Below, piece by piece: positions 25,605 to 36,639 of a stretch of 64,000 nt of DNA; position 1 is the first letter of the stretch, and the number at the start of each line of letters is the position of its first letter. Below the pieces are notes generated by a model. The model saw only the letters and a program-made list of their open reading frames with translations. It made no database searches and was not told where the DNA came from. The stretch spans positions 3,162,001 through 3,226,000 of the forward strand of contig JAVFKD010000002.1 in the NCBI GenBank assembly GCA_036429605.1, written 5' to 3'. Source of the DNA: Cladobotryum mycophilum (lineage: Eukaryota; Ascomycota; Sordariomycetes; Hypocreales; Hypocreaceae). The translations under genes and the position numbers were made by a program.

Positions 25605-27191
25605 ATGCCACGCCGCAAGCCCGACATGCTAGATCTGGCGCCGTTTGTCACTCCAGTTGAACCGCCAAAGCCTGGTCCAATTACTCAAAGCATCATCAAT
25701 CGCTTTCGTGTCAACTATCAAGGTCAAGATCCATTAGGTGGCGACGGTGATACGGCACACTTCATCACTGAGAAAAGACGAGCCTATTACAAGGCACTAG
25801 CAGTGGAAGCATTCCGCTTGAGTGGCGTGGATGCCAAAGATCATCCAGAATGTCTCCAGGCAATGATTCAGAAATGTTTCACAACACGTATCGGCGAAAG
25901 CACAACGACAATCGACGAAGCGTATAAAGGCAGTCGATTGAAGATCTCACAGATCAATTGACGATCCGGGAGTTAAAGGCAGCGCAGCGCATGTGCCCCC
26001 TTCATCGAAGCGCAGTTGTGGCCTACGGGATGCGCTCGAACACGCCATATTTCGCTGTGATCGAGGAGAAACTGGTCGCTTTTGGAAGCAAGGTCAACAT
26101 CTACCTTGATGTAGATCAAATCTTTCATGCATTGCCCCAAGAGGCGCTTACGGCAAAGCAACGCGAGGAAATCGCGAGTAAGATTTCTGACTTACCAAGG
26201 CTGGCAGAACTCAAGAGCGAAGCCTTTGAAGAGCGTGAGCCTCCGAACCTGGGGAAAATGGTTGATAAGGACGACGATGACGAGAATATCGTTGAACAAA
26301 GCAATCATCGTTGAGGGTTTTATTGACGCCGCAGCGATACAGCCTTTTCACTTTATAAGCTTGTTATCGGACCACAGCCATGGGAAGCTGTCAGAAGCAT
26401 CGGCAGATGTCCAGCGTTATGAAGATGCGAGAAATTATGATATCACACTACGCAGAGGTCCTGATGAGACCGAAAACCAACACTGGGAGCGCATTTTGCA
26501 GTGGGTCAAGGACCAGAACGTAGCACAACGAGCTACACCAGAAACACAGAGAGAGGCGATCCCTTTGTTGGCTATCATCTTAATCTCCCACCAGATATCT
26601 ACGCTGATATTGCTATTTTCTATGTCAACATCCCAAGACAGTCGAATTGGCCACATGGCTTTCAACAGTCGCCTTTGTCGATTGGTATCACTGCAAGGCT
26701 ACTGTCAACGGATCTGCAGGAGTATTTTACTACCACGTTTCAAAAGACATCCAATGTTAATGTCATTGTACTATGATATCGATTCAAAGTCGAGCCGTAT
26801 CGAGACGTCGGTGGTATACGACATGAATAACAGATTCAAGGCGGACTCTGTAACGGACAAATGGTGGCAATACCTGTTGCAATGCCGCAAATCTTCACAG
26901 CAGTACCGGCATGATCTTCTGCAAGTCTTTCCTTCACTTAAAGCTGGAACGAGCGCAGGCCAGTACTTTGGAGAGCGCGAAAAGGCTATTCGAGCACCAA
27001 GCCCGTCTTATCACGGCAAGGTGTTTATCATAGGTTGTCCCGGGACCGGGAAATCAGATCTGGCTGAAACTATCTGCAATGGAGTCATGGCGCAATCACC
27101 AAATCTCTTCACTTTATGCCCACCGCTCGTAATGGAAGATGATCAAGGTCAAGAGGAGGATGGTAGTATGGCTAAGAAACCTACAACCTAA
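25605..27191 (+). pseudogene. Decayed P-loop NTPase of fungal accessory helicase-like type
   Basis: One protein-like sequence is spread over two reading frames that alternate: 25605-25961, about 25958-26300, about 26300-26510, about 26550-26770, then to 27191. Each switch runs from one protein-like segment into the next, as expected of indels in a once-continuous gene. The second switch-back (26480-26560) might instead be an unrecognised small intron. Near the end is a Walker A P-loop, KVFIIGCPGTGKSDLAETIC. The segment before it (WWQYLLQCRK, DLLQVFPSLKAGTSAGQYFG) fits, by recollection only, N-terminal regions of large fungal SF1-helicase-like NTPases. No helicase motifs follow; the frame stops at 27191, so the catalytic half seems deleted. 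An ATG at 25589 lies in the frame of the second segment. Confidence 0.6.
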
Positions 27192-27394
27192 TGCGACGAG
27201 GAAAACGGTCCATAATCAAGCCATGCCAAGGGAATCCCCAATATATCGAACATTCGAGATTAGTGTTAACCGAAGCACACTCGAGAGGAAGTAGTACAGA
27301 CGCACAGAGCTCTAATTGGCCGCATCGATGCCGGGGAGAACTGGCAGTCTGTTAAGGAGGATGGTAAAAAGCCTTTAACCGTAACAATGTTGCT

Positions 27395-28162
27395 ATGTTA
27401 CCGGCGGATATGAAGAGGACTCTGGCGCTTTTTACGCATGCTGTGGATCTGCCGAACTTGCGAAAGGTAATTGACGATGCCAAAGAGGACCTGGAAACGA
27501 TTACGTGGATGCAGAAAGAACAGCGAAGAGAGATTATCAACTGGTCGAACGATCCTGCAAATGATCTGTTCCATACACTCGATGGGATCGCTGAAGTATT
27601 GCGTGATAAGATTGCCGGACAATCAACCACTGCTTTAGGATGCAGTCTGCAGATTGTCACCAATCAATTGCGAATGATAGGAAAGGCGACTCAAACTTGT
27701 ATGAAGAACATCATCGAAGACGCTCAGACTCGTGCGAATGGCATTATCGAAGACGCCCAGGCTCATGCAAAAGTCCTTATCGAAACGACAAAGAAGCAAA
27801 ATCAAGAAACACAAGAGCAATGGGTAGCAGCTATGAGCCAGTTTGAGCAATCATTATCAGCGCCTAAACGACGTCGGCTGGAGGACTATGAGCCGGCAGT
27901 ATTTGAAGCCTTCTTACACGTCAAAAGGGTCATCTTTGACAGAATGGGAATAAACAGTCTCTCTGCGAACCACCTGAATCGCGCACTACAGCCGTTGGGT
28001 CCCAACTTCGTGGAGAAAACGAAGGATCTGAATGGCATTGCTGGCTACGACGAGCTGACCAACATAGTTGATATGCCCGATGCATCGATCGAGGCACTTG
28101 TTGGAATGAAAGAGCTGGCCCCAACAGGAGGTCGACGTGAATGGTATGATCCTTTGCAATAG
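27395..28162 (+). CDS. Hypothetical 255-residue helical protein, possibly 3' fragment of the decayed NTPase
   Basis: An uninterrupted ATG-started frame of 255 codons. I do not recognise the family. The middle (about residues 95-150) is rich in K, E, Q and A with a short internal repeat (NIIEDAQTRANG / GIIEDAQAHAKV) and is probably a coiled coil. A KRRR basic cluster follows. It may be an independent small gene, but its position 200 bp after the truncated NTPase and the absence of its own clear promoter make it equally likely to be the C-terminal part of the same ancestral gene. Its stop codon lies only 9 bp before the right-hand minisatellite. Confidence 0.5.
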   Translation: MLPADMKRTLALFTHAVDLPNLRKVIDDAKEDLETITWMQKEQRREIINWSNDPANDLFHTLDGIAEVLRDKIAGQSTTALGCSLQIVTNQLRMIGKATQTCMKNIIEDAQTRANGIIEDAQAHAKVLIETTKKQNQETQEQWVAAMSQFEQSLSAPKRRRLEDYEPAVFEAFLHVKRVIFDRMGINSLSANHLNRALQPLGPNFVEKTKDLNGIAGYDELTNIVDMPDASIEALVGMKELAPTGGRREWYDPLQ

Positions 28163-28171
28163 ATGGGTGAA

Positions 28172-28285
28172 GCTCAACACCGAGAAATAGATAGGAACAA
28201 GGGAAATAGGCAGGCATAGGGGGAAACAGACAGAAACAAGAGAAATAGACAGGCATATGGAGAAACAGATAGAAATACTAGAAAC
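28172..28285. repeat. 19-nt minisatellite, right flank of accessory cassette
   Basis: Six 19-nt units read without gaps, for example ATAGGAACAAGGGAAATAG, GCAGGCATAGGGGGAAACA and GACAGAAACAAGAGAAATA. The phase is clear although units are diverged. The core CAGAAACAAGAGAAATA aligns with CAGCAACATGAGGAATA of the left array. It starts 9 bp after the stop codon at 28162. Confidence 0.72.
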
Positions 28286-30208
28286 TAAGAGACATAGTAT
28301 CTACAAATCTGTCTACCACGTTTAGTATTTTCATCACGTCTTGAAAACTTACGCAAAGAATGCTCTCGTTTAGGCAAAGTGGGTGGATAATGGTACCCTG
28401 TAAGTATATATCTTAGTAAGCCAGTTGCACATAAAACTGTGGATTATCTGAGGATCCTCATTGCTCTGAAAAGTTCCATCGATTTGACAACAGCCGTCTT
28501 GTTTGGCAGTTCTGGGGGTGGGAATGTACGCGGCATGGAGGCTTGGACGTTTCATGGCCGCCTCTTTCGCAGCCACAGCAGCCGTTCAAATGAGTAGCTG
28601 TGTACCAATTATTTGTTTTCAAGCTTTCGTGTTACGGTGTCTTCCATTTACTTTTTGTGATACCTACCGATGAACGGAGATTGCGTAGGGCTGTGCATGA
28701 TGTTGTCTCATGTTGGTGGTTGCGACTTGGCGCACCTGCACATTTCCCTAGGTAGGCAGTAGGTGAGGTGGACCGTGGACGTCAGGCAGGAACTGCCAAA
28801 CCAACAAGACTTGGAAGGAACTGGATAACGGCTAATGATTTTCTTTTTCTTTTCCATTTTCATTGATGTACTATTTCTTCATCCCATCATTTTATGAAAT
28901 TGCATTGGTCTAAATTTGACCGCTTCTTGATGGTTGTTTGCTGTTTATAGATCATAGGTAAGCAGTGGCTGGATCCATGCATCATACGGCGGCTATTAGC
29001 ACCTCACTGATTGGATGACAGTTGCTCGACCTCTCGCTCAAACACTTCATTCCATACCCACAGCTTCGCAGCCAGCCATTCGATCTCATCAAGCCCTTGA
29101 CAGGCCAAGAGGTCGCACCAAATATATTGCCACCGCTACTGACGGAAATGAGGAGTCGTGGCATCGAGGCATTGAGCCGTTGACTTGAAAATAGCACCTC
29201 AGAGATGCTGTTGTCCGGTGAATAGCGGTCCATCATCAGTGATGATGCCCTGAGACGGCGATTGCTTGCCGTCATGAGGTGGCGCCTTTTGCTGGCATAC
29301 CTCATCATCGGATACCTAAAAAGAAAATATGGATTATTGGTGAGTTGAAAGAGAAGAGCAGATTTTTTTGCCCAAAAAGAATTTTAACAAAGTGATGTGA
29401 AATGCAAATAGCCCGTCCTATTGATGCTGCTGTCAACAATTGTTGAGCTCGTTTCATCACGCATTCACTGCTTGCACAATCAACACGACAATAGGACCGA
29501 CTTCACATTCAGTTCTTCCGCTGACGAGACGTTTCAGCGGGCATGCAGGTACAAGCGAAGGCGATCAAGACGAAAATGGCAGAAAATACATGCTGCCATG
29601 GGTGCAGTTTGAAGACATGCTTGCTTAGGTAGCGACTCACATCGTGACTGGCTGGGGCCGTTTGGCGAGCGCTTAAACAAGATCCACTACGAACCACTGC
29701 ATTCCACGACAGGCGGCATGCATCATTTGACGGTGTATGTACGTATGATTTCGTGTCAGAGAGTCTTTTGAATAGAAAAGAGTGAATCATGCAAGTATCC
29801 CCCGCTGCTTTGCTTATTTTCTTTACAATTGACTGTTCCTCTCACTCTCTTTTCTCCCTTTCTTCATTGTTCTTACGCCCTCACTCACTACTCCTAATCT
29901 TTGTCCTTTTGACATATTCTCGTCACATTCAAACATGGTCATGGGCCAGTAGTGTTTGCTTTCCTTCAACAAATTTACGATACTCTCTTTTGTTTGTTCT
30001 TTCTTTCTCACCTGCAATTTCAGCAGTACTTTTCTGTCTCTTCTCCCCCACACCTCTCTACCCTTCTCTCCTCTTTTTGAATACAGTTTCAACGAGACGA
30101 CCACTCTCTTGTCAATCAACCCCATCCACGGCTGGCCGTGATATCTTCATTATTTCTTCATTATCCTCCCTTGTTCTAACACCAAGTTTCATTCGGATAG
30201 ACTAAAAG
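28286..30208. other. Intergenic between cassette and PRM1
   Basis: No gene with confident support. Around 28995-29320 the plus strand reads as protein-like sequence interrupted by one TGA and one TAG, and the minus strand has an open 108-codon frame over the same bases; neither is recognisable. From about 29780 to 30208 the sequence is strongly C/T-rich and probably holds the PRM1 promoter and leader. Confidence 0.45.
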
Positions 30209-32356
30209 ATGCTTCCCTCACGGACACAAGACAGGCCGGATGCCTTTCCTGACCTTCCCAATACTCTTCATGCCGATCCGCTCAGCACCTCAAAACTCCG
30301 CGATGTAGGCCAGACTCGTGCAGATACTGCGCCATACGTAACGCCATATCTTAGCCTCCAATCACGACTTTCGCAAATATGGATCAACCGATGGACTGTA
30401 CTGCTATTACTCGTCCTCGTCCGCATGGTCTTGTTGGTAGCCCAACTTCACGAGAACGTTGGTGACGCAAAGTCCAAAGCTCTCTCAGCATGCACCAAGG
30501 TTGAAGACGTAGGAAGTGCTATGGCATCAATGCCTCACTACCTCTCCAGAGGTGTCAACAGTCTCGCCGCCTCTGGTATCGAAAAGACGATTCACGGAAT
30601 GGTAGAGATACTTGATCTTGTCATCCACGGTGTTGAGGCTCTCATTATTTTCTACATCAACTTCCTTACGGCTACCTATACCTGTCTACTCACGGCTCTG
30701 ATCCACGGAAGTCTAGACATTGTGGCTTCCGTCACCGAAGATGCAACAAAGGCCTTTAACTCTGTTATCAATGGAACTACCGGCGAGATCGGTGATATCG
30801 CAGGAGCTTTACAAATCGCAATCAACAAAATGGCCACGGGCATTGAGGATTCGGTTTTCGGCAGTCTTATTCCTGAGATCCCCACGGTCAACTTCACCGA
30901 TCCCATCAACAAACTCCAACATTTCAATCTTAGCTCTGATAGTTTCGTCAAAGATGTCCAACGACTGAACGACAAGATCCCAACCTTCGAGGAAGTGCAG
31001 AACCTGACCGAAACCGCCATTTCCTTTCCATTTAACATCCTACGCAAAGCTCTCAACGATAGTTATAGTGACTACAAATTCGACAAGGGTGTGTTTCCAC
31101 TAGCTCAGAAGCAGCAGTTGACTTTCTGTTCCGACAACAACACCCTCGAGAACTTTTTTCTCCACCTGTATAAGCTCATTGAGGACGCTCGCATCGCTTT
31201 TGTTGTCGTCCTCACTATTGCTGCAGTATGTGTCATGGGCCCCATGGCATATCTGGAGATTAGGAGATGGCGACGGCAACGAAAACACGACCCTATGGAT
31301 GTTGTCAACATCGTGTCTCATCCATACACCAGTGCTTTTGGCATCAAGCTTGCATCCCGGTTCAAAGGCAAGAAACAGATTCTTACTCGATGGTGCATCG
31401 CATACGGAACATCGCCGGCAGCGCTGTTTGTCCTTTCACTTGCACTAACGGGATTTTTTGCCTGTATCTGCCAGCTTGTACTTCTCAAGGTGGTTGAGAA
31501 GGAGGTGCCAAAGTTGTCTCACGAAGTCGGAGACTTTGCCAAAGGTATTGTCTCCAGTCTAGAGAAGTCATCTAATGACTGGTCCAACGGTGCTAACGGG
31601 GTCATCATCAACCTCAACAACGAAATTAACCATGATATCCTGGACTACGTCACCAACGCGACGGATGCCGTCAACAACACGTTGAACGTATTCCTGGACA
31701 AGATGGAGGAGGGCCTGGAATTTGCTTTTAATGGAACAATCTTGCTTAACCCAATCAAGTCTGTCATCCACTGTGTTATCGGCCTTAAGATTGAGAGTGT
31801 TCAAAAGGGGTTGACATGGGTTCATGATCATGCACATGTCAGCCTACCACTCTTCCCCAATGACACATTTAGTCAGGGAGCGAACGATTCTATCTCTGGA
31901 GACTCGGATCTCAATACATTCCTTGCATCGCCTTCATCCGTGACAACAGATGAGGTAACTGGTGCTGTGGACCACGTCACCAGGTGGTTGAAGTCGAACC
32001 TTATTCAAGAGGCCCTCATCACGGTTGGCATACTTTTGGTTTATGTCATTGTCGTGCTCATTGGTGTCATGAGAATGCTGGTCGGGATGGCTGCTCCCGA
32101 GCGTGGACGTGCCGAAGGTGGCCTTCGTTATGTAACACATGATCAACCGCCCGTGGACCCGGTGGTGGAGCATTCGCAACCACACGATAGCCCACCTCCG
32201 TGGGAGCCTTCACCGACATATGCTGCCGCAACTCAAAGTCACAATGACGCCTCAAATAGAGATGCATATGGTGGCAAGATGACCTATGGACTCAATTCTA
32301 CGGCGAGTTATCACGAGACAAATCCATATGATGACTACGAGAAAGGGAAGTGGTAA
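30209..32356 (+). CDS. PRM1: Plasma membrane fusion protein Prm1
   Basis: A single uninterrupted frame of 715 residues, close to the usual fungal Prm1 length. Hydrophobic segments lie near residues 62-80, 145-165, 330-350, 405-426 and 608-632, separated by two large loops with many N-x-S/T sites (for example NGTT, NLSS, NNTLNVF, NGTI). This matches Prm1 topology. The N-terminal PDAFPDLPNTLHAD and the segment PYVTPYLSLQSRLSQIWINRWT are typical of sordariomycete members. Prm1 acts in plasma-membrane fusion during mating and, in filamentous fungi, hyphal or germling fusion. The C-terminal tail after about residue 640 is cytosolic and rich in P, H and S. No introns or breaks are needed. The ATG lies after a long C/T-rich leader. 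Confidence 0.92.
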   Translation: MLPSRTQDRPDAFPDLPNTLHADPLSTSKLRDVGQTRADTAPYVTPYLSLQSRLSQIWINRWTVLLLLVLVRMVLLVAQLHENVGDAKSKALSACTKVEDVGSAMASMPHYLSRGVNSLAASGIEKTIHGMVEILDLVIHGVEALIIFYINFLTATYTCLLTALIHGSLDIVASVTEDATKAFNSVINGTTGEIGDIAGALQIAINKMATGIEDSVFGSLIPEIPTVNFTDPINKLQHFNLSSDSFVKDVQRLNDKIPTFEEVQNLTETAISFPFNILRKALNDSYSDYKFDKGVFPLAQKQQLTFCSDNNTLENFFLHLYKLIEDARIAFVVVLTIAAVCVMGPMAYLEIRRWRRQRKHDPMDVVNIVSHPYTSAFGIKLASRFKGKKQILTRWCIAYGTSPAALFVLSLALTGFFACICQLVLLKVVEKEVPKLSHEVGDFAKGIVSSLEKSSNDWSNGANGVIINLNNEINHDILDYVTNATDAVNNTLNVFLDKMEEGLEFAFNGTILLNPIKSVIHCVIGLKIESVQKGLTWVHDHAHVSLPLFPNDTFSQGANDSISGDSDLNTFLASPSSVTTDEVTGAVDHVTRWLKSNLIQEALITVGILLVYVIVVLIGVMRMLVGMAAPERGRAEGGLRYVTHDQPPVDPVVEHSQPHDSPPPWEPSPTYAAATQSHNDASNRDAYGGKMTYGLNSTASYHETNPYDDYEKGKW

Positions 32357-33272
32357 ACGAGATAAAGAAATGGAGCCCCTGGAGGGCAGGTTCAGGTAGA
32401 GGCGGGAGACTCATTGTGACTAAGCCCGGTTGGGCCGGATAGAGCGTGCAGTTATGTTTAGAATATGTGTACCAACAGAGGGGGAGTTTTTGGAGTTGAT
32501 TTACTTTTGGGAAGTTGGAATTTGGCTTAGGATGGCTGTCGGCCTTGGGCATGAAAGGGGAGGGCATACCAGTAACAAATTGAATCGAACTTTTTCGTCA
32601 TCTTATGAGGCTGTCTGCATACGTCTAGAAGTAAGAGAAGCGTGCATGGATATATCCCAGCCTATGTTTTTTTATACGAGTCCCTCACTCGTCTACCAAG
32701 CAATATATTTCCCGAACCATTCGTCTGAAGAGGAGAAATCCGTAACATTTGTAATGTACATTAGCATCATCATCATCACCATCATCTTTATCGGAATAAA
32801 GATATTGATAGATTTCTTAAAGGGGAGTCAATCTTCCATATGCATACGTTCAGTACCTACATGAATAAATTACATTTGCTGTAGGTTTCAGTTGGATGTG
32901 GCAATGGAGAACTACCGTTTTGGGTATGTCCGGAGTTTGGACCCTGACTTGCAGACGCGGGGCGGACGCACCTGCAGGAGACTTGCAGGGATTGTGCATG
33001 ACGGCCACAGGTAGCGTATGCGGAGTGCGTGCTTGCGGTATTGGATTGGTGTCCAACCCTGTCTTACAGCGGTGGCGGCCCTGTTGCTCAGACTTTTTTC
33101 TCCCATTAGGTGTAGGTGTTGGGCTACCTTTGAACTACTTGTACCTACGACTATAATACCTACATATTGCCACGTTCCTCTATCCTCTTTCCCTCATCCC
33201 TCACAAGCTCAAAGACTTCTTTCATTATAACAATTGCTTTCAATTTTAATTAAGCGAGATTCAGTCGATACC
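32357..33272. other. Intergenic between PRM1 and tryptophan synthase
   Basis: About 900 bp with no supportable gene. Both flanking genes point rightwards, so this holds the PRM1 3' end and the tryptophan synthase promoter. TACTTGTA occurs at 33136, and a C/T-rich leader runs over about 33170-33215. Confidence 0.5.
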
Positions 33273-35654
33273 ATGGAGGCCATTAAGCAGACATTCCAGC
33301 GTTGTAAGGCGCAGAACAGGGTCAGTTCTTCCCTCTTTCTTTTTGCCCCTCATCACCAACCGCGGGGCATTCACCCTCCAAACACTTGTAGTAGTCTTGG
33401 TGGTTTCACCGCTAGAATATGTTTGACAGACAACTGACGCGAAAAATGAATAGCCGGCCCTGGTCACATACGTTACAGCGGGTTTCCCGCGGCCTGAAGA
33501 TACTCCAGGTATTCTGCTGGCTATGGAAAAGGGAGGAGCTGGTATGTTTGCCATCATCCAAGTTTATCATTTTGAGGGGTACTAATATGGTGGTGATGAA
33601 AAAGACGTCCTCGAACTCGGTGCTCCCTTCACAGATCCAATTGCCGATGGACCTACCATCCAAACTGCCAACACGGTACGAAATTACAATCCTTTGGCTC
33701 AAGGAAGCGATAAATTCATAGCTGACATGCGGCTGCGATGCAGATTGCTCTGAAAAATGGTGTCAGCATCGAGTCTACCTTGGGCATGGTCAAGGAGGCC
33801 CGATCCCGCGGTCTCAAGGCCCCCGTCATGCTCATGGGCTACTACAACCCCCTTCTTAGCTACGGCGAAGAGCGACTCCTCCAGGACTGCCAATCTTCCG
33901 GCGTCAATGGCTTCATCGTCGTCGACCTGCCCCCTGAGGAGGCTATTTCATTCCGAAAACTCTGCACAAGGGGAAAGCTTTCTTACGTACCTTTGATTGC
34001 ACCTGCTACATCCGATGCCCGTATGCAGATCCTCTGCCAATTGGCTGACTCCTTCATCTATGTCGTCTCCAGACAGGGTGTCACTGGCGCTGCCGGGGGA
34101 CTAAACGCCAACCTTCCCGAGCTTCTTTCCCGAGTCAAGAAGTACAGTGGTAACAAGCCTGCTGCTGTTGGTTTCGGTGTCAGCACACACGAGCACTTCC
34201 AGAGCGTTGCCGCCATCGCTGACGGCGTCGTCGTCGGCAGTCAACTCATCACCACTATTACCAATGCCAAGACCACTGAGATTGAGAAAGAAGTTGAGAA
34301 GTACTGCTCCTACCTCTGCGGCCGCGATGTTGCTGCCATTGAAAAGGCCACAAAAGAAATCAGCTTGGAGGAGAAGACCCCCGAGAAAGAAAACCACATT
34401 TCTGCTGAGCAGGACAGTGCCTTGGTCGCTCAGTTGGCCTCTCTCCATGGCAAGATTCCCGATCGCTTCGGCGAGTTCGGTGGCCAGTACGTTCCCGAGA
34501 GTTTGATGGACTGCTTGTCTGAGCTTGAGGAGGGCTTCAACAAAATCAAGGATGATCCCGCTTTCTGGGAGGAGTACCGATCATACTACGACTACATGGG
34601 TCGACCATCCCGTCTCCATATGGCAGAGCGTCTGACCGAGCACTGTGGCGGTGCCAACATCTGGCTCAAGAGAGAAGATTTGAACCACACTGGTAGTCAC
34701 AAGATCAATAACGCCCTTGGACAGCTGCTTCTCGCCAGACGTCTCGGAAAGACCAAGATCATTGCCGAGACTGGTGCTGGTCAGCACGGTGTCGCTACTG
34801 CCACCGTCTGCGCCAAGTTTGGTATGGAATGTACAGTCTACATGGGAGCTGAGGATGTCCGCCGACAGGCTTTGAACGTCTTCCGAATGAGACTTCTTGG
34901 TGCCAAGGTTGTCCCGGTTGAGGCAGGAAGCAAGACCCTGCGAGATGCTGTCAACGAGGCTCTTCGTGCCTGGGTTGTTGAGCTCGATACCACCCACTAC
35001 ATCATCGGCTCTGCCATTGGCCCCCACCCTTACCCTACCATTGTGCGAACTTTCCAGTCCGTCATTGGTGATGAGACCAAGCAGCAGATGCAGGAACTTC
35101 GTGGCAAGCTCCCCGATGCTGTCGTTGCCTGCGTTGGCGGAGGTAGCAACGCTGTTGGCATGTTCTACCCCTTTTCCAATGACCCCAGCGTCAAGCTCCT
35201 TGGTGTCGAGGCTGGTGGTGATGGTGTTGATACTCCCCGACACAGTGCTACTCTCTCTGGCGGTTCCAAGGGTGTTCTTCACGGTGTGAGGACCTATGTT
35301 CTCCAGGACAAGGACGGTCAAATCATCGAGACACACTCCGTCTCGGCTGGTCTTGATTACCCTGGCGTCGGTCCCGAACTGTCATCCTGGAAGGATAGTG
35401 AGCGAGCCAAGTTCATCGCTGCCACCGATGCAGAGGCCTTCACTGCTTTCAGAATGCTCAGCCAGCTCGAAGGTATTATTCCTGCACTTGAGTCTGCTCA
35501 CGGCATCTATGGTGCCATGGAGCTGGCCAAGACTATGAAGAAGGACGAGGACATCGTCATTTGCCTCAGTGGCAGAGGAGACAAGGATGTGCAGAGTGTG
35601 GCTGAAGAGCTGCCTCGAATTGGACCCAAGATTGGCTGGGATCTCCGATTTTAG
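33273..35654 (+). CDS. TRP5: Bifunctional tryptophan synthase, alpha-beta fusion
   Basis: Four exons, 33273-33320, 33454-33541, 33605-33675 and 33744-35654, join in phase to give 705 residues, the usual fungal length. The N-terminal third is the alpha (TrpA) barrel: VTYVTAGFPRPEDT, then DVLELGAPFTDPIADGPTIQ, which carries the catalytic Glu (ELG) and Asp (ADGP). The C-terminal part is the beta (TrpB) domain: FGEFGGQYVPESLMDCL, KREDLNHTGSHKINNALGQ with the PLP-binding Lys of HKIN, ETGAGQHG, and the phosphate-binding GGGSNAVGMFYPF. It converts indole-3-glycerol phosphate and serine to tryptophan with indole channelling, in the cytosol. Fungal enzymes are always fused in this order. The first exon (MEAIKQTFQRCKAQNR) is short but matches the family start. 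Confidence 0.96.
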
Positions 35655-35805
35655 ATGGATGATACACGATAGACTAGAGGGTGGCATAAGAACTACTTGA
35701 TTTTTTGATGTTGGGTAGACATTGGCGTTTATATGCGTCATATGATGGAAATGGGTGCTTTACATGATACATATTTGATATTTTGATATATATAGATACA
35801 ATTAA

Positions 35806-36639
35806 TTACGACGGAATTTTGTTTTCTGTTTTGAGACCCTTGGTCCTCGCGGCCTCATCCTCTGCGTCCAGCTGCCGTAACAATACTTCCTCCTCCTCAT
35901 CGGACAATTCCTTGAGGCCTTGTAAACTGCCCAAATCCTCATTGCCCAAGACAAAATATTCTTCTGCGGCAGACTGAATTTCTGAAATGGTAGCACGACT
36001 CCGCATGCTCAAAGGACCGGGAGTAGCATAGTCAAGTGCGTACTGCACGATATCCTCCCTATCTTCCAAATCCTTTGGCTCAAGACCCAGAGCCACTCTC
36101 TCATCATTGAAGCGCTGCTGCACCGCCTTGGATTGCATGAGCAACCATCTCAGATTCCATCCACCCGGGCCCAGCTCCTTGATCCTCGCAGGCTTGCTCT
36201 TGAGCAGGTAATTCTCCATGCCGCCTTCTTTTCGAATGGTCTTCAGGACCCGGAGTGTGAGACGGGTCTTGATGCGCGCGCCGAGGGAGGGAATCAGGAA
36301 GGACTTGACGTGGACGTTGGGACGCCAGAAGCGGCGGGATTTGTTGTTGTGCTTCTCCGCAACATTGTTGCCGAAGCGGATGCGGGCGCTGCCGTAGAGG
36401 CCCTGGTTGGATTGCTTGTAGATGCGACGCTCACCGTAAGGGTAGGGAGGGATGAGGTCGGAGGGAAGGCGGTGGGGTTTGATGGTTTTTGTCTGTTGAG
36501 GGAGAGTCGTTGAGAAGGATCGAGTCGTTTGTGTGAGTGGACAGGAGCTGGTAAGGTTTCGTAGAGAAGAGGATGCCGATCTGGATGTGGAGGATGCGGC
36601 GGCCACCAGTGGCCGGGCTGAGCTTAATACTGAAGACAT
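35806..36639 (-). CDS. Mitochondrial large-subunit ribosomal protein bL28m
   Basis: A single-exon frame of 277 residues. Residues 1-50 are rich in S, R, T and A with almost no acidic residues, as in a mitochondrial targeting sequence. The bL28 core lies at about residues 75-150 (GLYGSARIRFGNNVAEKHNNKS..., RRFWRPNVHVKSFL, then RIKTRLTLRVLKTIRKEGGMENYLL), matching yeast Mrpl24. The C-terminal extension (about 100 residues, acidic near the end) is typical of filamentous fungi. It acts in the mitochondrial ribosome. Divergent from the HAUS4-like gene, with a 421-bp shared upstream region. Confidence 0.93.
   Translation of the reverse strand: MSSVLSSARPLVAAASSTSRSASSSLRNLTSSCPLTQTTRSFSTTLPQQTKTIKPHRLPSDLIPPYPYGERRIYKQSNQGLYGSARIRFGNNVAEKHNNKSRRFWRPNVHVKSFLIPSLGARIKTRLTLRVLKTIRKEGGMENYLLKSKPARIKELGPGGWNLRWLLMQSKAVQQRFNDERVALGLEPKDLEDREDIVQYALDYATPGPLSMRSRATISEIQSAAEEYFVLGNEDLGSLQGLKELSDEEEEVLLRQLDAEDEAARTKGLKTENKIPS

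Noticed and set aside
34581..35336. 251-codon open frame antisense to tryptophan synthase
   Set aside because: Mirror of strongly biased codons in a highly expressed gene; no independent motif.
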